Positions 1 through 11,291 are shown, counted from the first letter of the stretch. The stretch: 64,000 nt of DNA from Aliiroseovarius marinus (GCF_004360145.1 NZ_SAIT01000019.1:17493-81492); one strand, 5' to 3'. A program made the numbers and translations. Notes: generated from the sequence alone by a model not told the origin.

Positions 1-785
1 AGAAGGATCGCAGCCAGAACAACCGAACCGGCGGTAGGCGCCTGAACGTGTGCATCCGGCAACCAGGTGTGGACAGGCCACATCGGCATTTTCACCGCGA
101 AGCTTGCGAAGAAGGCGAGGAACAGAAGCGTCTGCGCGCCACCTACGATCTGAATTCCCAGCAGGCTGAAGTCTTCTGAACCAAAGCTGTGGTTCATCAG
201 CGTCGGGATATCCGTCGTGCCCGCATCGACGAACATATAGATCATCGCGACCAGCATCAGGACCGAGCCCAAGAAGGTGTAGAGGAAGAACTTGAAGGAC
301 GCATAGATGCGGTCCTTGCCGCCCCAGATCCCGATGATCAGGAACATCGGGATCAGGCCTGCTTCGAAGAACAGGTAGAATAGCACCAGATCCAACGCCA
401 TGAAGACACCCAGCATCAGGGTCTCAAGCAGCAGGAAGGCAATCATGTATTCCTTCACGCGCGCGGTCACGCCCCAGCTGGCCCAGATGGTCAGCGGCAT
501 CATGAAGGTGGTGAGCATCACAAACAGGACCGAGATCCCGTCGACGCCCATTTTGTACTTCAGCCCCATGATCCACTCGCCCTCTTCCACAAACTGGAAG
601 CCGGTGTCGGCGGGATCAAACCCGACAAGCACCAGAAGCGAGAAAAGGAAAGTTGCAACCGTCGCTGCCAGCGCAAGATATTTCGCGTTACGCCCGGCCG
701 CTTCGTCATCGCCGCGCAAGAACAGCGCGAGGATCACCGCCGCGACCAGCGGCAGGAAGGTGATGATGGAAAGCAGGTTGTTCAT
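1..785 (-). CDS. nuoM: NADH-quinone oxidoreductase subunit M (3' part beyond window)
   Basis: Membrane antiporter-like proton-pumping subunit of respiratory complex I. Only the first 261 codons are present; the gene runs off the window start. It starts at ATG 785, sharing one base with the nuoL stop (TAATG), so the two are translationally coupled. The visible part has repeated hydrophobic helices. The conserved glutamate sits in [10 protein letters not shown] (about residue 141) and the conserved pump lysine in [18 protein letters not shown] (about residue 232), both hallmarks of the Mrp-type antiporter fold. nuoN presumably follows outside the window. Confidence 0.97.
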   Translation of the reverse strand, partial: MNNLLSIITFLPLVAAVILALFLRGDDEAAGRNAKYLALAATVATFLFSLLVLVGFDPADTGFQFVEEGEWIMGLKYKMGVDGISVLFVMLTTFMMPLTIWASWGVTARVKEYMIAFLLLETLMLGVFMALDLVLFYLFFEAGLIPMFLIIGIWGGKDRIYASFKFFLYTFLGSVLMLVAMIYMFVDAGTTDIPTLMNHSFGSEDFSLLGIQIVGGAQTLLFLAFFASFAVKMPMWPVHTWLPDAHVQAPTAGSVVLAAIL

Positions 786-2953
786 TAGTGCGCTCCACCG
801 CTGAAGATAATCATGATTGTCACCAAGGCGACGATGCCAAGGACCATCGCGAAGGCATAAGAGAAGAGGTAACCGGTCTGTGCGCGGCCAGCCTGCTTGG
901 TGAACCAGGGCACGATGCCCATCGCCACGCCATTCAGGAAGCCGTCAATCACGTTGCCGTCACCGCGTTTCCACAGGAACCGTCCAACCATGAACGCGGG
1001 TTTGACGAAAAGGATGTCGTAGATCTCGTCGAAGTACCATTTGTTCAGAAGGAAGTTGTAGACATGCGGGAAGGTTTCGGCCAGGCGCTTCGGCAGGCTC
1101 GGGTTCTTGATGTAGAACCAGAACGCCGTCACGAACCCAATGATCATCGCCACGAAGGGCGAAAGCTTGACCCATTTCGGCACATAGTGCGCGTCATGCA
1201 GGACGTGGTTGTCCGGGTGCATGAAGATCGCACCTTTCGGGGCTTCGCCGTGATGGGCAGCGGCAACCGCCGCATGTGCTGGGTCGGCCATGGTTTCAGC
1301 ATGTGCTTCATCCGTGGCATGGGCTGCGTCGTCATGGCTGTGATCGTCCGCATGCGTATCTGCGGCGTGATCATCACCGTGACCGTCAGCGGCTTCGCCG
1401 TGATCGTCATGATGCGCGCTTGCATGGGCTTCGATGCCGAAGAACTGGTTCACTTTATCTTCTTTGCCGAAGAACGGGCCGTACCAAATCATACCAGCAA
1501 AGATCGCACCGATCGCCAAAACACCCAGCGGGATGGTCATGACCAAGGGGCTTTCATGGGCGTGCTCATGCGTGTGCTTGTCGCCGCGCGCCTTGCCGTA
1601 GAAAGTCATGAACATCAGACGCCAGCTATAGAAGCTGGTGAACAGCGCCGCGATGACCAGCATCCAGAAGGCGTAGCCTCCGTTCGTGCCGGCAAAGGCG
1701 CTTTCAATCACGGCGTCTTTCGACAGGAAGCCTGCAAAGCCGATGGTGGTCAGCGGGATGCCGACACCGGTGATGGCCAGCGTGCCGATCATCATCGCCC
1801 AGAAGGTGATGGGAAGCTTCTTCCGCAGGTCGCCGTAGTTGCGCATGTCCTGCTCGTGATGCATCCCGTGGATGACCGAACCGGCGCCAAGGAACAGCAT
1901 CGCCTTGAAGAAGGCGTGGGTGAACAGGTGGAACATGGCGACCGAGTAGACGCCGACGCCAGCGGCCACAAACATATAGCCCAGCTGCGAACAGGTCGAA
2001 TAGGCGATCACGCGTTTGATGTCGTTTTGCACAAGACCCACGGTGGCCGCGAAGAACGCGGTAGTGGCGCCAAGGAAGACGATGAAATTGGTGGCCTCGG
2101 GCGCGTATTCCATCAGGGGCGACATGCGGCAGACCAAGAAGACACCGGCGGTCACCATGGTCGCGGCGTGGATCAGCGCCGACACTGGAGTCGGGCCCTC
2201 CATCGCGTCCGGCAGCCAGGTGTGCAGGATCAGCTGCGCCGATTTACCCATCGCACCGACGAACAACAGGAAGGCCAGCAAGTTTGCGGCGTTCCAGTCG
2301 GTCCACAGGAAGTGGATGTTGGTTTCCGCCAGCGCGGGCGCTGCAGCGAACACATCGTCAAAGCGGATGCTGTCGGTCATGTAGAACAGGCCGAAGATGC
2401 CCAGAGCGAAACCAAAGTCACCTACACGGTTCACCACGAAAGCTTTGATCGCCGCCGCGTTGGCCGAGGGTTTCTTATAGTAAAAGCCGATCAACAGATA
2501 CGAGGCCACGCCCACGCCTTCCCAACCGAAGAACATCTGCAACAAGTTGTCTGAGGTCACCAGCATCAACATGGTGAAGGTGAAGAAGGACAGATAGGCG
2601 AAGAAACGGGGACGATAGCTTTCGCCCTCGAACTGCGGATCATGGGCCATGTAGCCCATAGAATACAGGTGAACCAGCGACGAAACGCTCGTCACCACGA
2701 CCAGCATGATCGCGGTTAGGCGGTCCAGACGGATCGACCAGTCAACGCTCAGCGAGCCCGACTGCACCCAATCCATCAGGTGAATGATCTGCGTCTCGGA
2801 CCCCAGTCCGAAGAAGGTGATCCACGACAGGAAGGCCGACCAGAACAGCAGGGCTGTTGTCAGAATCTGCGCGCCCTTGTCTCCGATGAACCGGTGGCCG
2901 AAGCCAGCGACCAACGCGCCAAAAAGCGGGGCAAAAAGGATGAACTGTACCAT
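785..2953 (-). CDS. nuoL: NADH-quinone oxidoreductase subunit L
   Basis: Largest proton-pumping membrane subunit of complex I, carrying the long lateral helix. At 722 aa it is longer than E. coli NuoL (613 aa). The extra length comes largely from a hydrophilic stretch at about residues 504-570, very rich in His, Asp and Ala (many HxDD, DHA and HDD combinations), placed between transmembrane segments late in the protein. Conserved antiporter motifs are present: [39 protein letters not shown] and [15 protein letters not shown]. It starts at ATG 2953, 6 bases after the nuoK stop, and ends overlapping nuoM. The His-rich insert could bind metal, but no function can be assigned from sequence alone. 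Confidence 0.98.
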   Translation of the reverse strand: MVQFILFAPLFGALVAGFGHRFIGDKGAQILTTALLFWSAFLSWITFFGLGSETQIIHLMDWVQSGSLSVDWSIRLDRLTAIMLVVVTSVSSLVHLYSMGYMAHDPQFEGESYRPRFFAYLSFFTFTMLMLVTSDNLLQMFFGWEGVGVASYLLIGFYYKKPSANAAAIKAFVVNRVGDFGFALGIFGLFYMTDSIRFDDVFAAAPALAETNIHFLWTDWNAANLLAFLLFVGAMGKSAQLILHTWLPDAMEGPTPVSALIHAATMVTAGVFLVCRMSPLMEYAPEATNFIVFLGATTAFFAATVGLVQNDIKRVIAYSTCSQLGYMFVAAGVGVYSVAMFHLFTHAFFKAMLFLGAGSVIHGMHHEQDMRNYGDLRKKLPITFWAMMIGTLAITGVGIPLTTIGFAGFLSKDAVIESAFAGTNGGYAFWMLVIAALFTSFYSWRLMFMTFYGKARGDKHTHEHAHESPLVMTIPLGVLAIGAIFAGMIWYGPFFGKEDKVNQFFGIEAHASAHHDDHGEAADGHGDDHAADTHADDHSHDDAAHATDEAHAETMADPAHAAVAAAHHGEAPKGAIFMHPDNHVLHDAHYVPKWVKLSPFVAMIIGFVTAFWFYIKNPSLPKRLAETFPHVYNFLLNKWYFDEIYDILFVKPAFMVGRFLWKRGDGNVIDGFLNGVAMGIVPWFTKQAGRAQTGYLFSYAFAMVLGIVALVTIMIIFSGGAH

Positions 2954-2959
2954 TCTTGG

Positions 2960-3265
2960 TTAGCCTTTCATCACGTTGACATCTTCGACAGCGATTGTGC
3001 CGCGGTTGCGGAAGAAGCTGACAAGGATCGCCAGACCGATGGCAGCTTCAGCAGCAGCCACGGTCAAAACAAAGAGCGTGAAAACCTGCCCCGTCAGATC
3101 GCCCAGATAGGACGAGAACGCGACAAGGTTGATGTTCACGGAAAGAAGCATCAATTCGATCGACATCAAAAGGATGATGACGTTCTTACGGTTCAGGAAG
3201 AGCCCGAAAATGCCGATGACGAACAGCGCCGCACCAACTGCGAGATAATGTTCAAGACCTACCAT
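2960..3265 (-). CDS. nuoK: NADH-quinone oxidoreductase subunit K
   Basis: Small membrane subunit of complex I (MrpC-like), 101 aa, the normal family length. The start at ATG 3265 ([15 protein letters not shown]) is preferred over an upstream in-frame ATG at 3304 because a GGAAGGGA ribosome site lies just before it and the family begins here. It has three predicted helices and conserved buried glutamates (IELMLLSVN and [10 protein letters not shown]). It lies between nuoJ and nuoL with short spacers, as in other nuo operons. Confidence 0.97.
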   Translation of the reverse strand: MVGLEHYLAVGAALFVIGIFGLFLNRKNVIILLMSIELMLLSVNINLVAFSSYLGDLTGQVFTLFVLTVAAAEAAIGLAILVSFFRNRGTIAVEDVNVMKG

Positions 3266-3333
3266 TTTGTCCCTTCCATTCCGGGCGCATCGTCTCGCGC
3301 CCACATCGTTTTATTCTTGTTCATCTCAGCCTC

Positions 3334-3948
3334 TTAAAGCCCCTGCCCCGGTTTTACGTCGATGATCTCCATCGCTTTGGCCGGGTCGCGGTGCATCTGG
3401 GCCATGACGTTCTGGCGCTTCACATTCGTGCGGTGGCGCAGGGTCAGAACAATGGCGCCGATCATGGCGACCAGCAGGATCAGACCTGCCAGCTGGAAGA
3501 GCAGGATGTATTGGGTGTAAAGGATCTGGCCCAGAGCCTCGGTGTTGTGGGCCACGTCCAGCGCGGGGGTGACAGCAACGCGTGCGGCCTCGGCCCCGTC
3601 AGCGAATTGCCAAACGCCGAAGATGGTGCCCAGTTCCATCAGAAGGATCACACCGATCAGCAGCGCCAGCGGCAGAGACTTCGACATCTCGGCCTTCAGG
3701 GCGGCGAAATCCACGTCCAGCATCATGACGACGAACAGGAACAGCACCGCAACCGCGCCCACATAGACGATCATCAGAAGCATCGCCACGAACTCGGCGC
3801 CCAAGAGGACGAACAGGCCCGTTGCGCCGATGAAGGCGGTGATCAGCCACAGGACCGAGTGGACGGGGTGCCGTGCCATCACGGTAAAGAACCCGCCGAC
3901 CACGGTGGTCAGGGCAAAGAGGTAAAAGGCGAAATCGGCAACGCTCAT
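3334..3948 (-). CDS. nuoJ: NADH-quinone oxidoreductase subunit J
   Basis: Membrane subunit of complex I, 204 aa, with five hydrophobic helices. The family signature [28 protein letters not shown] is recognisable at about residues 50-77. Its ATG at 3948 overlaps the stop of the preceding carboxymuconolactone decarboxylase-like gene by four bases (ATGA), so translation of the two is coupled. The soluble C-terminal tail ends in VKPGQGL. A 68-base spacer separates it from nuoK. Confidence 0.97.
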   Translation of the reverse strand: MSVADFAFYLFALTTVVGGFFTVMARHPVHSVLWLITAFIGATGLFVLLGAEFVAMLLMIVYVGAVAVLFLFVVMMLDVDFAALKAEMSKSLPLALLIGVILLMELGTIFGVWQFADGAEAARVAVTPALDVAHNTEALGQILYTQYILLFQLAGLILLVAMIGAIVLTLRHRTNVKRQNVMAQMHRDPAKAMEIIDVKPGQGL

Positions 3949-4352
3949 GCGTCCCCCTCCTCGTTTTCGTCAAAGACGGCTTGCGCTTCTTCCAGCGCCC
4001 GGTTCATCGCCGGCAGGCCGCCCAACATGGACATTTGATAGATCACTTCCGAGATCTCTTTTTCGGTGGCGCCGGCCTCGATGGCGTGGCGCACGGTCAC
4101 TTTCAGCTGAGGTCCGGCCTGCGCGCCCGCGGCCACCAGCCCGGCAAGGGCCACCAGCATGCGGGTCTTCGCGTCCAGACCATCCTTGTTGAAGGTGTTG
4201 CCAAACATCATGTCCATCATGTCTTTCGGCATGGTGGGCATCAGCTTGTCCAAACCCTCGGGAACGAACTTCTCGAGCGCAGGGTTGAAGGCGCGGAGCA
4301 TCAAGGTGCCCTGCTCCAGCATTTCAGCGTATTTTTTTGATAGTTCGTCCAT
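3945..4352 (-). CDS. Carboxymuconolactone decarboxylase/AhpD-like protein within the nuo operon
   Basis: A 135-aa soluble all-helical protein of the carboxymuconolactone decarboxylase (CMD/AhpD-like) fold. The segment [19 protein letters not shown], followed by [20 protein letters not shown] (split here at about residues 61-104), is the family core. It has no cysteine at all, so it lacks the CxxC pair of AhpD-type peroxidase reductants; the conserved His of the VRHA motif is kept. The gene lies between nuoI (9-base gap) and nuoJ (4-base overlap) and must be co-expressed with complex I. It is not a complex I subunit in model organisms. A role in quinone-ring chemistry or assembly would be guesswork. 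Confidence 0.85.
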   Translation of the reverse strand: MDELSKKYAEMLEQGTLMLRAFNPALEKFVPEGLDKLMPTMPKDMMDMMFGNTFNKDGLDAKTRMLVALAGLVAAGAQAGPQLKVTVRHAIEAGATEKEISEVIYQMSMLGGLPAMNRALEEAQAVFDENEEGDA

Positions 4353-4361
4353 GGGATTTCC

Positions 4362-4853
4362 TTAGCGGTAAGGCGCGTCGAGTTCGATGTTGCGCGCGAT
4401 CTCGGCTTCCCAGCGTTCGCCGTTCTCAAGCAGTTTTGCCTTGTCATAGAACAGCTCTTCGCGGGTTTCCGTCGCGAACTCGAAATTCGGACCTTCGACA
4501 ATCGCATCTACCGGGCAAGCTTCCTGACAGAAGCCGCAATAGATGCACTTGGTCATGTCGATGTCATAGCGCGTGGTGCGGCGCGAGCCGTCGTCGCGGG
4601 GTTCCGCGTCGATGGTGATCGCTTGCGCGGGGCAGATCGCCTCGCAGAGTTTACATGCGATGCAACGCTCTTCCCCGTTGGGATAGCGGCGCAGCGCGTG
4701 TTCCCCACGGAAACGTGGGCTGAGCGGGCCCTTCTCGAACGGGTAGTTGATCGTTGCCTTCTTGGCGAAGAAGTACTTCAGGCCCAGCTGGAACCCTTTG
4801 ATGAAGTCCGTCAGCAGGAAGTACTTCGTAGCGCGTGCGTAATCAAAAGCCAT
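4362..4853 (-). CDS. nuoI: NADH-quinone oxidoreductase subunit I
   Basis: Peripheral-arm ferredoxin-like subunit (TYKY) carrying [4Fe-4S] clusters N6a and N6b; 163 aa. Two complete CxxCxxCxxxCP motifs are visible: [12 protein letters not shown] (Cys 64, 67, 70, 74) and [12 protein letters not shown] (Cys 103, 106, 109, 113). The amphipathic N-terminus ([12 protein letters not shown]) docks it to the membrane arm. It lies 3 bases after nuoH and 9 bases before the CMD-like gene. Confidence 0.98.
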   Translation of the reverse strand: MAFDYARATKYFLLTDFIKGFQLGLKYFFAKKATINYPFEKGPLSPRFRGEHALRRYPNGEERCIACKLCEAICPAQAITIDAEPRDDGSRRTTRYDIDMTKCIYCGFCQEACPVDAIVEGPNFEFATETREELFYDKAKLLENGERWEAEIARNIELDAPYR

Positions 4854-4856
4854 TGA

Positions 4857-5894
4857 TCAGCCCCCCACAGTCCAGCGGGCATAAGCGCCCCAGAATGCCC
4901 CGTATTGGGCGAAGAATGCGACCAGCACGACCCAAGCCAGCGACAACGGCAGGAAGACTTTCCAGCCAATGCGCATCAGTTGGTCATAGCGGTAGCGCGG
5001 AGTGATGGCCTTCACCATCGAGAAGACGAAGAAGAAGAAGAAGATCTTCGCGAACAGCCACAGGATGCCGTCCGGTAGGCCTTCCACGGGCGACAGCCAG
5101 CCGCCGAAGAACAGGATCGAGATCAGCGTACACATCAGAACGATGGCCACATATTCACCGATCATGAACAGCAGGAAGGGCGTCGACGAGTATTCGACCT
5201 GATAGCCCGCCACCAGTTCCGATTCCGCTTCGGGAAGGTCGAAGGGCGGGCGGTTGGTCTCTGCCAGTGCCGAGATCAAGAACAGGAAGACCATCGGGAA
5301 GTGCGGCAGCCAGTACCAGCTGAACAGACCCGCGCCGTCTTGTGCGTTCACGATGTCTCCAAAGTTCATCGAGCCGGTCGAGATGATCACACCGATGATG
5401 ATCAGGCCGATCGAGACTTCGTAAGAAATCATCTGTGCGGCCGAGCGCAGCGAGCCAAGGAACGGGTATTTCGAGTTCGAGGCCCAGCCGCCCATGATCA
5501 CGCCGTAGACCTCAAGCGAGGAGACCGCGAAGACGAACAGGATCGCCACGTTCACGTCTGCCAGAACCCAGCCGTCGTTAAACGGGATAACCGACCACGC
5601 GACCATTGCCAGCACGAAGCTCAGCATCGGGGCCAGCATGAAGACAAACCGGTCCGCGCCCGCAGGCACGACGATTTCCTTCAGCACGTATTTCAGGAAG
5701 TCCGCAAAGGATTGCAGCACGCCGAAAGCACCAACCACGTTGGGCCCTTTGCGCAGCTGAACGGCTGCCCAGACCTTGCGGTCGAAGTAGAGCAGAAAGG
5801 CCAGCGCCACCAGAAGTGGGACCACGATCAGCAGACACTGACCGATGATCAAAAGCGCGATGCCTAAGTTTGTTGTGGTGAAGAATTCATACAT
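4857..5894 (-). CDS. nuoH: NADH-quinone oxidoreductase subunit H
   Basis: Membrane subunit forming the quinone chamber of complex I; 345 aa with about eight transmembrane helices. Diagnostic stretches are [18 protein letters not shown], the acidic loop [20 protein letters not shown] and the C-terminal [20 protein letters not shown]. It follows nuoG after a 36-base spacer and precedes nuoI by 3 bases. Nothing unusual was seen. Confidence 0.98.
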   Translation of the reverse strand: MYEFFTTTNLGIALLIIGQCLLIVVPLLVALAFLLYFDRKVWAAVQLRKGPNVVGAFGVLQSFADFLKYVLKEIVVPAGADRFVFMLAPMLSFVLAMVAWSVIPFNDGWVLADVNVAILFVFAVSSLEVYGVIMGGWASNSKYPFLGSLRSAAQMISYEVSIGLIIIGVIISTGSMNFGDIVNAQDGAGLFSWYWLPHFPMVFLFLISALAETNRPPFDLPEAESELVAGYQVEYSSTPFLLFMIGEYVAIVLMCTLISILFFGGWLSPVEGLPDGILWLFAKIFFFFFVFSMVKAITPRYRYDQLMRIGWKVFLPLSLAWVVLVAFFAQYGAFWGAYARWTVGG

Positions 5895-5930
5895 ATCTCT
5901 TCATGCCCTCAGACCGTAGGTATTCCATAT

Positions 5931-7952
5931 TCATTCAGCAGCCAGCGACGTGCCGGTGCGGGCGCGCGCTTGTGCGGACAGTTCAGCCATCACTTCCGAC
6001 GCCCGAGCGATCGGGTTGGTCAGGTAGAAATCGCCAATCACATAGCGGAAGGACGCGTTGCCCATCTTCTCGACCGGCAGCGGCTGCCATTCATTGTCAG
6101 CGACTTGATCAACGCCACCCAGAACCGGAGCCGCTTCAACCATTGCGCGGCGCAGGCCGGCTTGGGTGTCCCACGGCAGGGTCGCACCCAGTTCAGCCGA
6201 CAGTGCACGCAGGATGGCCCAGTTTTCCTTGGCCTCGCCCGGTGCGAAGTTGGCGCGCAGCGCGACCTGCGGGCGGCCCTCGGTGTTCACGAACAGACCG
6301 CTTTCTTCCGTGTAGGCTGCGCCCGGCAGGATCACGTCGGCGCGCATTGCGCCACGATCACCGTGGCTGCCCTGATAGATCACGAAGGGACCATCAGCGA
6401 TTTCGATCTCATCCGCGCCCATGTTGAAGAAAACGTCAGCGCCTGTGGTGGCGGCTTCCATGCCGCCTTCGGTCACAGCGCCCAGATCCATTGCGCCAAC
6501 GCGGCCAGCGGCAGTGTGCAGGATCATCAGCTTCGAGCCGGTATCCTCGGCCAGTTTCATCGCGTTCGACAGAACGGCCAGACCGTCCGCTTCACGCAGG
6601 GCGCCCTGCCCGACGATCACCACAGACGGCGCGTCTTTCACAGCGCCATAGTCTTTGCCCACGATGCTGTCCAGCGCGGCGCGGTCATTGCCCACATGCG
6701 CGTAATCGTAGGTCAGATCAACGGCTTCACCGACCAGCCCAACCTCGGCACCTTTCAGCCACGCCTTGCGGATGCGGGCGTTCAGAACCGGCGCTTCAAC
6801 ACGCGGGTTGGTGCCAATGAGCTGGATGAATTTGGCGTTGTCGATGTCTTCGATCGATGCCGTGCCGACATAACCCGAGCGGTTGCCAATCGGCAGGCGC
6901 GCGTTGTCGGTGCGGCATTCCACGTTGCCACCCAGACCTTCAACGATGGTCTTCAGGCTGAAGGTCGCCTCGGCCGAGGCCAGATCACCGATCAGACCAG
7001 CAACTTTATCGGCACCTTTCAGTGCCTCGGCAGCTTTCGACAGAGCCTCCCCCCAGGTGGCTTTGCGCAATTTGCCGTTTTCGCGGATGTAAGGCACGTC
7101 CAGACGCTGGCGGCGCAGACCGTCCCAGATGAAACGCGTCTTGTCGGAAATCCATTCCTCGTTCACGCCGTCATGGTTGCGCGGCAGCACGCGCATGACT
7201 TCGCGGCCCTTGGTGTCCACGCGGATGTTCGAACCAAGCGCGTCCATCACGTCGATGGTTTCGGTCTTGGTCAGTTCCCACGGACGGGCAGTGAACGCAT
7301 AGGGTTTCGAGGTCAAGGCACCTACCGGACACAGGTCGATGATGTTGCCCTGCATATTCGAGTCCAGCGTCTGGTTCAGATAGCTGGTAATCTCGGCGTC
7401 TTCGCCGCGACCGGTCTGGCCCATCTGGCTGATGCCCGCGACCTCGGTCGTGAAGCGCACGCAGCGGGTGCAGGAAATGCAGCGGGTCATCGCGGTCGAC
7501 ACCAGCGGACCCAGATCCAGATCATCCACCGAGCGCTTCATCTCGTTGAAACGTGTACCGGACATGCCGTAAGCCATCGCCTGATCCTGCAGGTCGCATT
7601 CGCCACCCTGGTCGCAGATCGGGCAATCCAGAGGGTGGTTGATCAGCATGAACTCCATCACGCCTTCGCGGGCCTTCTTGACCATGGGCGAGTTGGTTTT
7701 CACGACCGGCGGTTGACCTTCCGGACCGGGGCGCAGATCGCGCACCTGCATCGCACAAGACGCTGCCGGCTTGGGCGGACCGCCCACGACCTCGACCAGA
7801 CACATGCGGCAGTTGCCCGCAATCGACAGACGTTCGTGATAGCAGAAACGCGGAACCTCGATCCCGGCCACTTCACATGCCTGGATCAGCGTCATCGCGC
7901 CGTCCACCTCGATTTCCATGTCGTCAATGACGATCTTTTTCAGGTCGCTCAT
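5931..7952 (-). CDS. nuoG: NADH-quinone oxidoreductase subunit G
   Basis: Large peripheral Fe-S subunit of complex I, 673 aa, the same size range as Paracoccus Nqo3. The start at ATG 7952 ([16 protein letters not shown]) is chosen over an upstream in-frame ATG at 8063 because an AAAGGGACC ribosome site precedes it and the ferredoxin domain starts here. Cluster ligands are visible: the N-terminal [2Fe-2S] site ([15 protein letters not shown]), the His-Cys motif [19 protein letters not shown], and [10 protein letters not shown] with [13 protein letters not shown]. The C-terminal two thirds is the inactive molybdopterin-oxidoreductase-like domain. Confidence 0.98.
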   Translation of the reverse strand: MSDLKKIVIDDMEIEVDGAMTLIQACEVAGIEVPRFCYHERLSIAGNCRMCLVEVVGGPPKPAASCAMQVRDLRPGPEGQPPVVKTNSPMVKKAREGVMEFMLINHPLDCPICDQGGECDLQDQAMAYGMSGTRFNEMKRSVDDLDLGPLVSTAMTRCISCTRCVRFTTEVAGISQMGQTGRGEDAEITSYLNQTLDSNMQGNIIDLCPVGALTSKPYAFTARPWELTKTETIDVMDALGSNIRVDTKGREVMRVLPRNHDGVNEEWISDKTRFIWDGLRRQRLDVPYIRENGKLRKATWGEALSKAAEALKGADKVAGLIGDLASAEATFSLKTIVEGLGGNVECRTDNARLPIGNRSGYVGTASIEDIDNAKFIQLIGTNPRVEAPVLNARIRKAWLKGAEVGLVGEAVDLTYDYAHVGNDRAALDSIVGKDYGAVKDAPSVVIVGQGALREADGLAVLSNAMKLAEDTGSKLMILHTAAGRVGAMDLGAVTEGGMEAATTGADVFFNMGADEIEIADGPFVIYQGSHGDRGAMRADVILPGAAYTEESGLFVNTEGRPQVALRANFAPGEAKENWAILRALSAELGATLPWDTQAGLRRAMVEAAPVLGGVDQVADNEWQPLPVEKMGNASFRYVIGDFYLTNPIARASEVMAELSAQARARTGTSLAAE

Positions 7953-8010
7953 CACGGTCCCTTTTTCGTTCCGCGGGCCGGGTTTTCCCGGTCCCGCACA
8001 TGTCAGCCCC

Positions 8011-8424
8011 TCAACGCTCGTACAGTAACGAGCCGGCAAAGGTGCCTTTTTCCATCTCCGCACGGCCTACCGTGCAATAGGTTTCTTCCTGGCCCGCAAC
8101 CACACCTTTCGACGCCAACAGAGGCTCGGCGATGGCGCGGAAACGGTCCTGTTCAGTTTCGCTGTCGACATAGGCCATGACCTCGCCATGCGAGAAGCCC
8201 AGCGACATGGCGTGCTTGCGCAGCGAAAACGCCTTGTTCAGAAGGCGCAGCTTGCGCAATTTCAGCGCATCACAGTTTTCGTCGATCAGATAGGCGACCG
8301 ACGCCCCCAGCAGCTCGGAATGCATCCGCGCATCCTTGCGCAGCGGATCGTAATCGGTGGCCTGTGCCACACCGGCAGCCAGAGACAGGCCAGCGGCCAG
8401 AAAAACAGTGCGAATACTCATCAT
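8011..8424 (-). CDS. Secreted protein of the nuo operon (resembles DUF5333)
   Basis: A 137-aa protein with a cleavable signal peptide (about residues 1-22, ending [11 protein letters not shown]), so it is periplasmic. The start is placed at ATG 8424, 7 bases after an AAGGAG site; longer in-frame starts lack one. The mature part is helical and charged, with two cysteines (DENCDAL and ETYCTVG) that could form a disulfide. It resembles what I remember as DUF5333, a Rhodobacteraceae-restricted family found next to nuo genes; that assignment is from memory. It sits between nuoF (146-base gap) and nuoG on the same strand. An assembly or stability factor for complex I is possible but unproven. Confidence 0.8.
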   Translation of the reverse strand: MMSIRTVFLAAGLSLAAGVAQATDYDPLRKDARMHSELLGASVAYLIDENCDALKLRKLRLLNKAFSLRKHAMSLGFSHGEVMAYVDSETEQDRFRAIAEPLLASKGVVAGQEETYCTVGRAEMEKGTFAGSLLYER

Positions 8425-8570
8425 GACAAATCTCCTTTGTGTCCAAAGGAGATGGTGATGCAGAGCGCTGTCATGCAATAACAACGCGCTGAAACGGGCG
8501 TGAAACCGCCTGTTTTCAGTATGTTGCGTTGCTTGATCATGATCCGGCCTCTATCCCGTCTATCGCCCGC

Positions 8571-9866
8571 TTACTCAGCAGCGATGCTGACTTTGCCCTG
8601 TTTATTCACACGAATACGGTCTTCGATTTCATCGCGGAAGTTGTTGATCAGGCCTTGGATCGGCCAAGCCGCCGCATCCCCCAGCGCACAGATCGTGTGG
8701 CCTTCGACCTGTTTGGTCACGTCCCACAGCATGTCGATCTCTTCCACGTCGGCCTCGCCTTTCACCAGACGATCCATCACGCGCATCATCCAGCCAGTAC
8801 CTTCGCGGCACGGCGTACACTGGCCGCAGCTTTCGTGCTTATAGAATTTCGACAGGCGCCAGATGGCTTTGATGATGTCGGTGGACTGGTCCATGACGAT
8901 CACAGCCGCGGTACCAAGGCCCGAGCCCAGCTCGCCGCGCAGATAGTCGAAATCCATGATCGCATCGCGCATGTTTTCGGCGCGCACACAGGGAACTGAG
9001 GACCCGCCCGGAATAACCGCTTTCAGGTTGTCCCAGCCGCCGCGAATGCCGCCGCAGTGCTTTTCGATCAGTTCTTCAAAGCTGATCGACATCGCCTCTT
9101 CCACCACGCACGGGTTGTTCACGTGGCCCGAGATGCCAAAAAGCTTGGTGCCAGCGTTGTTGGCGCGGCCAAAGCCCGCAAACCACTCGGGGCCACGGCG
9201 CAGGATGGTCGGAACGACAGCAATCGATTCCACGTTGTTCACGGTGGTCGGGCAGCCATACAGACCCGCACCCGCCGGGAATGGCGGCTTCATGCGGGGC
9301 ATGCCCTTTTTGCCTTCAAGGCTTTCGATCAGCGCAGTTTCTTCACCACAGATATAGGCGCCTGCCCCGTGATGCAGGAACAGGTCGAAATCCCAACCGG
9401 ATTTCGCAGCATTCTTGCCCAACAGACCCGCATCATAGGCTTCGTCGATGGCCGCTTGCAGCGCTTCACGCTCGCGGATGAATTCGCCGCGGATATAGAT
9501 GTACGCGGTGTTGGCACCCATCGCGAAGGACGCGATCAGCGCGCCTTCGATCAGCGTGTGCGGATCATGGCGCATGATCTCGCGGTCTTTACAGGTGCCG
9601 GGTTCGGATTCATCGGCGTTAATGACCAGATAGGCCGGACGTCCGTCGCTTTCCTTCGGCATGAAGGACCACTTCAGACCGGTCGGGAAGCCCGCCCCGC
9701 CACGACCCCGCAGGCCCGAGGCCTTCATCTGATCGATAATCCAGTCGCGACCCTTTTTGATGATCCCGGCTGTGCCGTCCCAGTGACCACGCGCTTTGGC
9801 GCCCGCAAGGGTGCGTTCGTGCATGCCATAGAGGTTGGTAAAGATCCGGTCTTTATCCTGCAGCAT
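8571..9866 (-). CDS. nuoF: NADH-quinone oxidoreductase subunit F
   Basis: NADH-binding, FMN-containing subunit of the complex I dehydrogenase module, 431 aa. The glycine-rich nucleotide site [18 protein letters not shown] is at residues 51-68 and the FMN/NADH segment [19 protein letters not shown] is at about 175-195. The N3 [4Fe-4S] cysteines are ESCGQCTPC (about 345-352) with the fourth Cys at about residue 392 (HTICALGD). It is preceded by the DUF5337-like gene (6-base gap). Confidence 0.98.
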   Translation of the reverse strand: MLQDKDRIFTNLYGMHERTLAGAKARGHWDGTAGIIKKGRDWIIDQMKASGLRGRGGAGFPTGLKWSFMPKESDGRPAYLVINADESEPGTCKDREIMRHDPHTLIEGALIASFAMGANTAYIYIRGEFIREREALQAAIDEAYDAGLLGKNAAKSGWDFDLFLHHGAGAYICGEETALIESLEGKKGMPRMKPPFPAGAGLYGCPTTVNNVESIAVVPTILRRGPEWFAGFGRANNAGTKLFGISGHVNNPCVVEEAMSISFEELIEKHCGGIRGGWDNLKAVIPGGSSVPCVRAENMRDAIMDFDYLRGELGSGLGTAAVIVMDQSTDIIKAIWRLSKFYKHESCGQCTPCREGTGWMMRVMDRLVKGEADVEEIDMLWDVTKQVEGHTICALGDAAAWPIQGLINNFRDEIEDRIRVNKQGKVSIAAE

Positions 9867-9872
9867 TCGCTT

Positions 9873-10097
9873 CTATCCTTCATCCGTCTGACGCGCGCGC
9901 CAGATCCGATACGTTACAACCAGTCCGAAAACGAAACCGGCCAGCGCCAGCATGTCGACCAAGGCCATAGTCCGGTTGGACCAGCCAAGGCTGTTGCCAG
10001 CAAACGTGCCGCCAACCCACAACAGACCGGTCGCAGCGATGACGAGTGCCGCCAAACGCCCCTGCTGTCCGATGTTGTTTTGCGGGTCAGTTGCCAT
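9873..10097 (-). CDS. Small two-helix membrane protein of the nuo operon (resembles DUF5337)
   Basis: A 74-aa protein with two predicted transmembrane helices (about residues 14-32 and 43-63) flanked by charged ends, MATDPQNNIGQQGR and RIWRARQTDEG. It lies between nuoE (9-base gap) and nuoF (6-base gap), so it belongs to the complex I transcript. It resembles the family I remember as DUF5337 from Rhodobacteraceae. No catalytic motif is visible. It may be a lineage-specific membrane-arm accessory or assembly factor, which is inference from position only. Confidence 0.8.
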   Translation of the reverse strand: MATDPQNNIGQQGRLAALVIAATGLLWVGGTFAGNSLGWSNRTMALVDMLALAGFVFGLVVTYRIWRARQTDEG

Positions 10098-10106
10098 GTT
10101 TATCCC

Positions 10107-11291
10107 TTAGTAAACCTTGCCCTTTTTGACCTTGGACGAGAATTCGGTTTCTCCGCCCTCGGCCAGGATCTTGGCTTGCTCAATCCAGCCGTCCCGTTCG
10201 ATCCGGCCTTTGAATTTCAGGTTGTCGTCAACCCATGCGATCTCGTCCGCGCCCCATTTGGCGATCTGGTCGAAATGCCAAAAGCCCAGCTCGTTCAGGG
10301 TCTGCTCAAGCTTCGGACCAACGCCCTTCAGCTGTTTCAGATCGTCAGCACCTGCCTTGCGGGGGGCTTTCATGGTGCGAGGTTTCTTCGCCTTGCCGGT
10401 CGCCGCGGGGGCTGCGTCAGCCTTGGTCGCCTTGGTAGGCGCTTTAGCGGAGGTTTTTTTCGGGGTTGCCTTCTTCGGCTCGGCTTTCTTAGCGGCCGGT
10501 TTGGCCTGCTGGGCCGCCGGTTTGCCGGTCGCAGGCGCTTTCGGGGTCGGCGCGGCGGCGTTGCGGCCAGCCACAACACCGTCTTTGCCGATCCACGGCG
10601 TCAGCAGCGGAACTTCGGTGCCGTCGATGCGCTTCACGGTGTCACCAATGTCGGTGGCCAGCTGAACCGATGCGTTATACTGCGTTTTGCCGCTGTCATA
10701 TTCGGTCAGCGAGGTCAGACCCGACAGAGGCTCGGCCGCATAACGACCGTTCTGCGGGCCGGGCGTGGGCACATTGCCGGCGCGCAGCTCGTCCACGATC
10801 TTGGCAAAGCTCTCGGCCGTCAGATCTTCGTAGTAATCCTTGCCAATTTGGGCCATCGGCGCGTTGGTGCACGAGCCCAAGCACTCGACCTCTTCCCAGC
10901 TCAGCTTGCCATCGTCCGAGACAACATGCGGCTTGTCGGCGATCTTTTCACGACAGACAGCGATCAGGTCTTCCGCGCCGCAGATCATGCAGCCTGTGGT
11001 GCCGCAAATCTGGATATGCGCGACCGAGCCAACCGGCTGCAGTTGGAACATGAAATAGAACGAGGCGACTTCCAGCACGCGGATATAGGCCATACCCAGC
11101 ATGTCGGCCACTGCTTCAATCGCGGGCTTGGTCAGCCAGCCTTCTTGTTCCTGTGCCCGCCACAAAAGCGGGATCACCGCCGAGGCCTGACGCCCCTCGG
11201 GATATTTCGTGATCTGCCCTTCCGCCCACGCAAGGTTGGCTGGCGTGAAAGCAAAGCTTTCGGGCTGTTCATGATGCAAACGGCGGAGCAT
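10107..11291 (-). CDS. nuoE: NADH-quinone oxidoreductase subunit E with long C-terminal extension
   Basis: Thioredoxin-like [2Fe-2S] subunit (N1a cluster) of complex I. The four ligands are Cys 96, 101, 137 and 141 (ICGTTGC and CLGSC). At 394 aa it is far longer than the usual 160-240 aa. Residues about 243-303 are a low-complexity Ala/Lys/Pro linker. Residues about 313-391 form a small helix-hairpin-helix-like domain ([19 protein letters not shown]) of the type grouped with COG3743. The ATG at 11291 shares one base with the nuoD stop (TAATG). The extension may serve assembly or binding; the HhH-like motif does not by itself imply DNA binding here. Confidence 0.96.
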   Translation of the reverse strand: MLRRLHHEQPESFAFTPANLAWAEGQITKYPEGRQASAVIPLLWRAQEQEGWLTKPAIEAVADMLGMAYIRVLEVASFYFMFQLQPVGSVAHIQICGTTGCMICGAEDLIAVCREKIADKPHVVSDDGKLSWEEVECLGSCTNAPMAQIGKDYYEDLTAESFAKIVDELRAGNVPTPGPQNGRYAAEPLSGLTSLTEYDSGKTQYNASVQLATDIGDTVKRIDGTEVPLLTPWIGKDGVVAGRNAAAPTPKAPATGKPAAQQAKPAAKKAEPKKATPKKTSAKAPTKATKADAAPAATGKAKKPRTMKAPRKAGADDLKQLKGVGPKLEQTLNELGFWHFDQIAKWGADEIAWVDDNLKFKGRIERDGWIEQAKILAEGGETEFSSKVKKGKVY

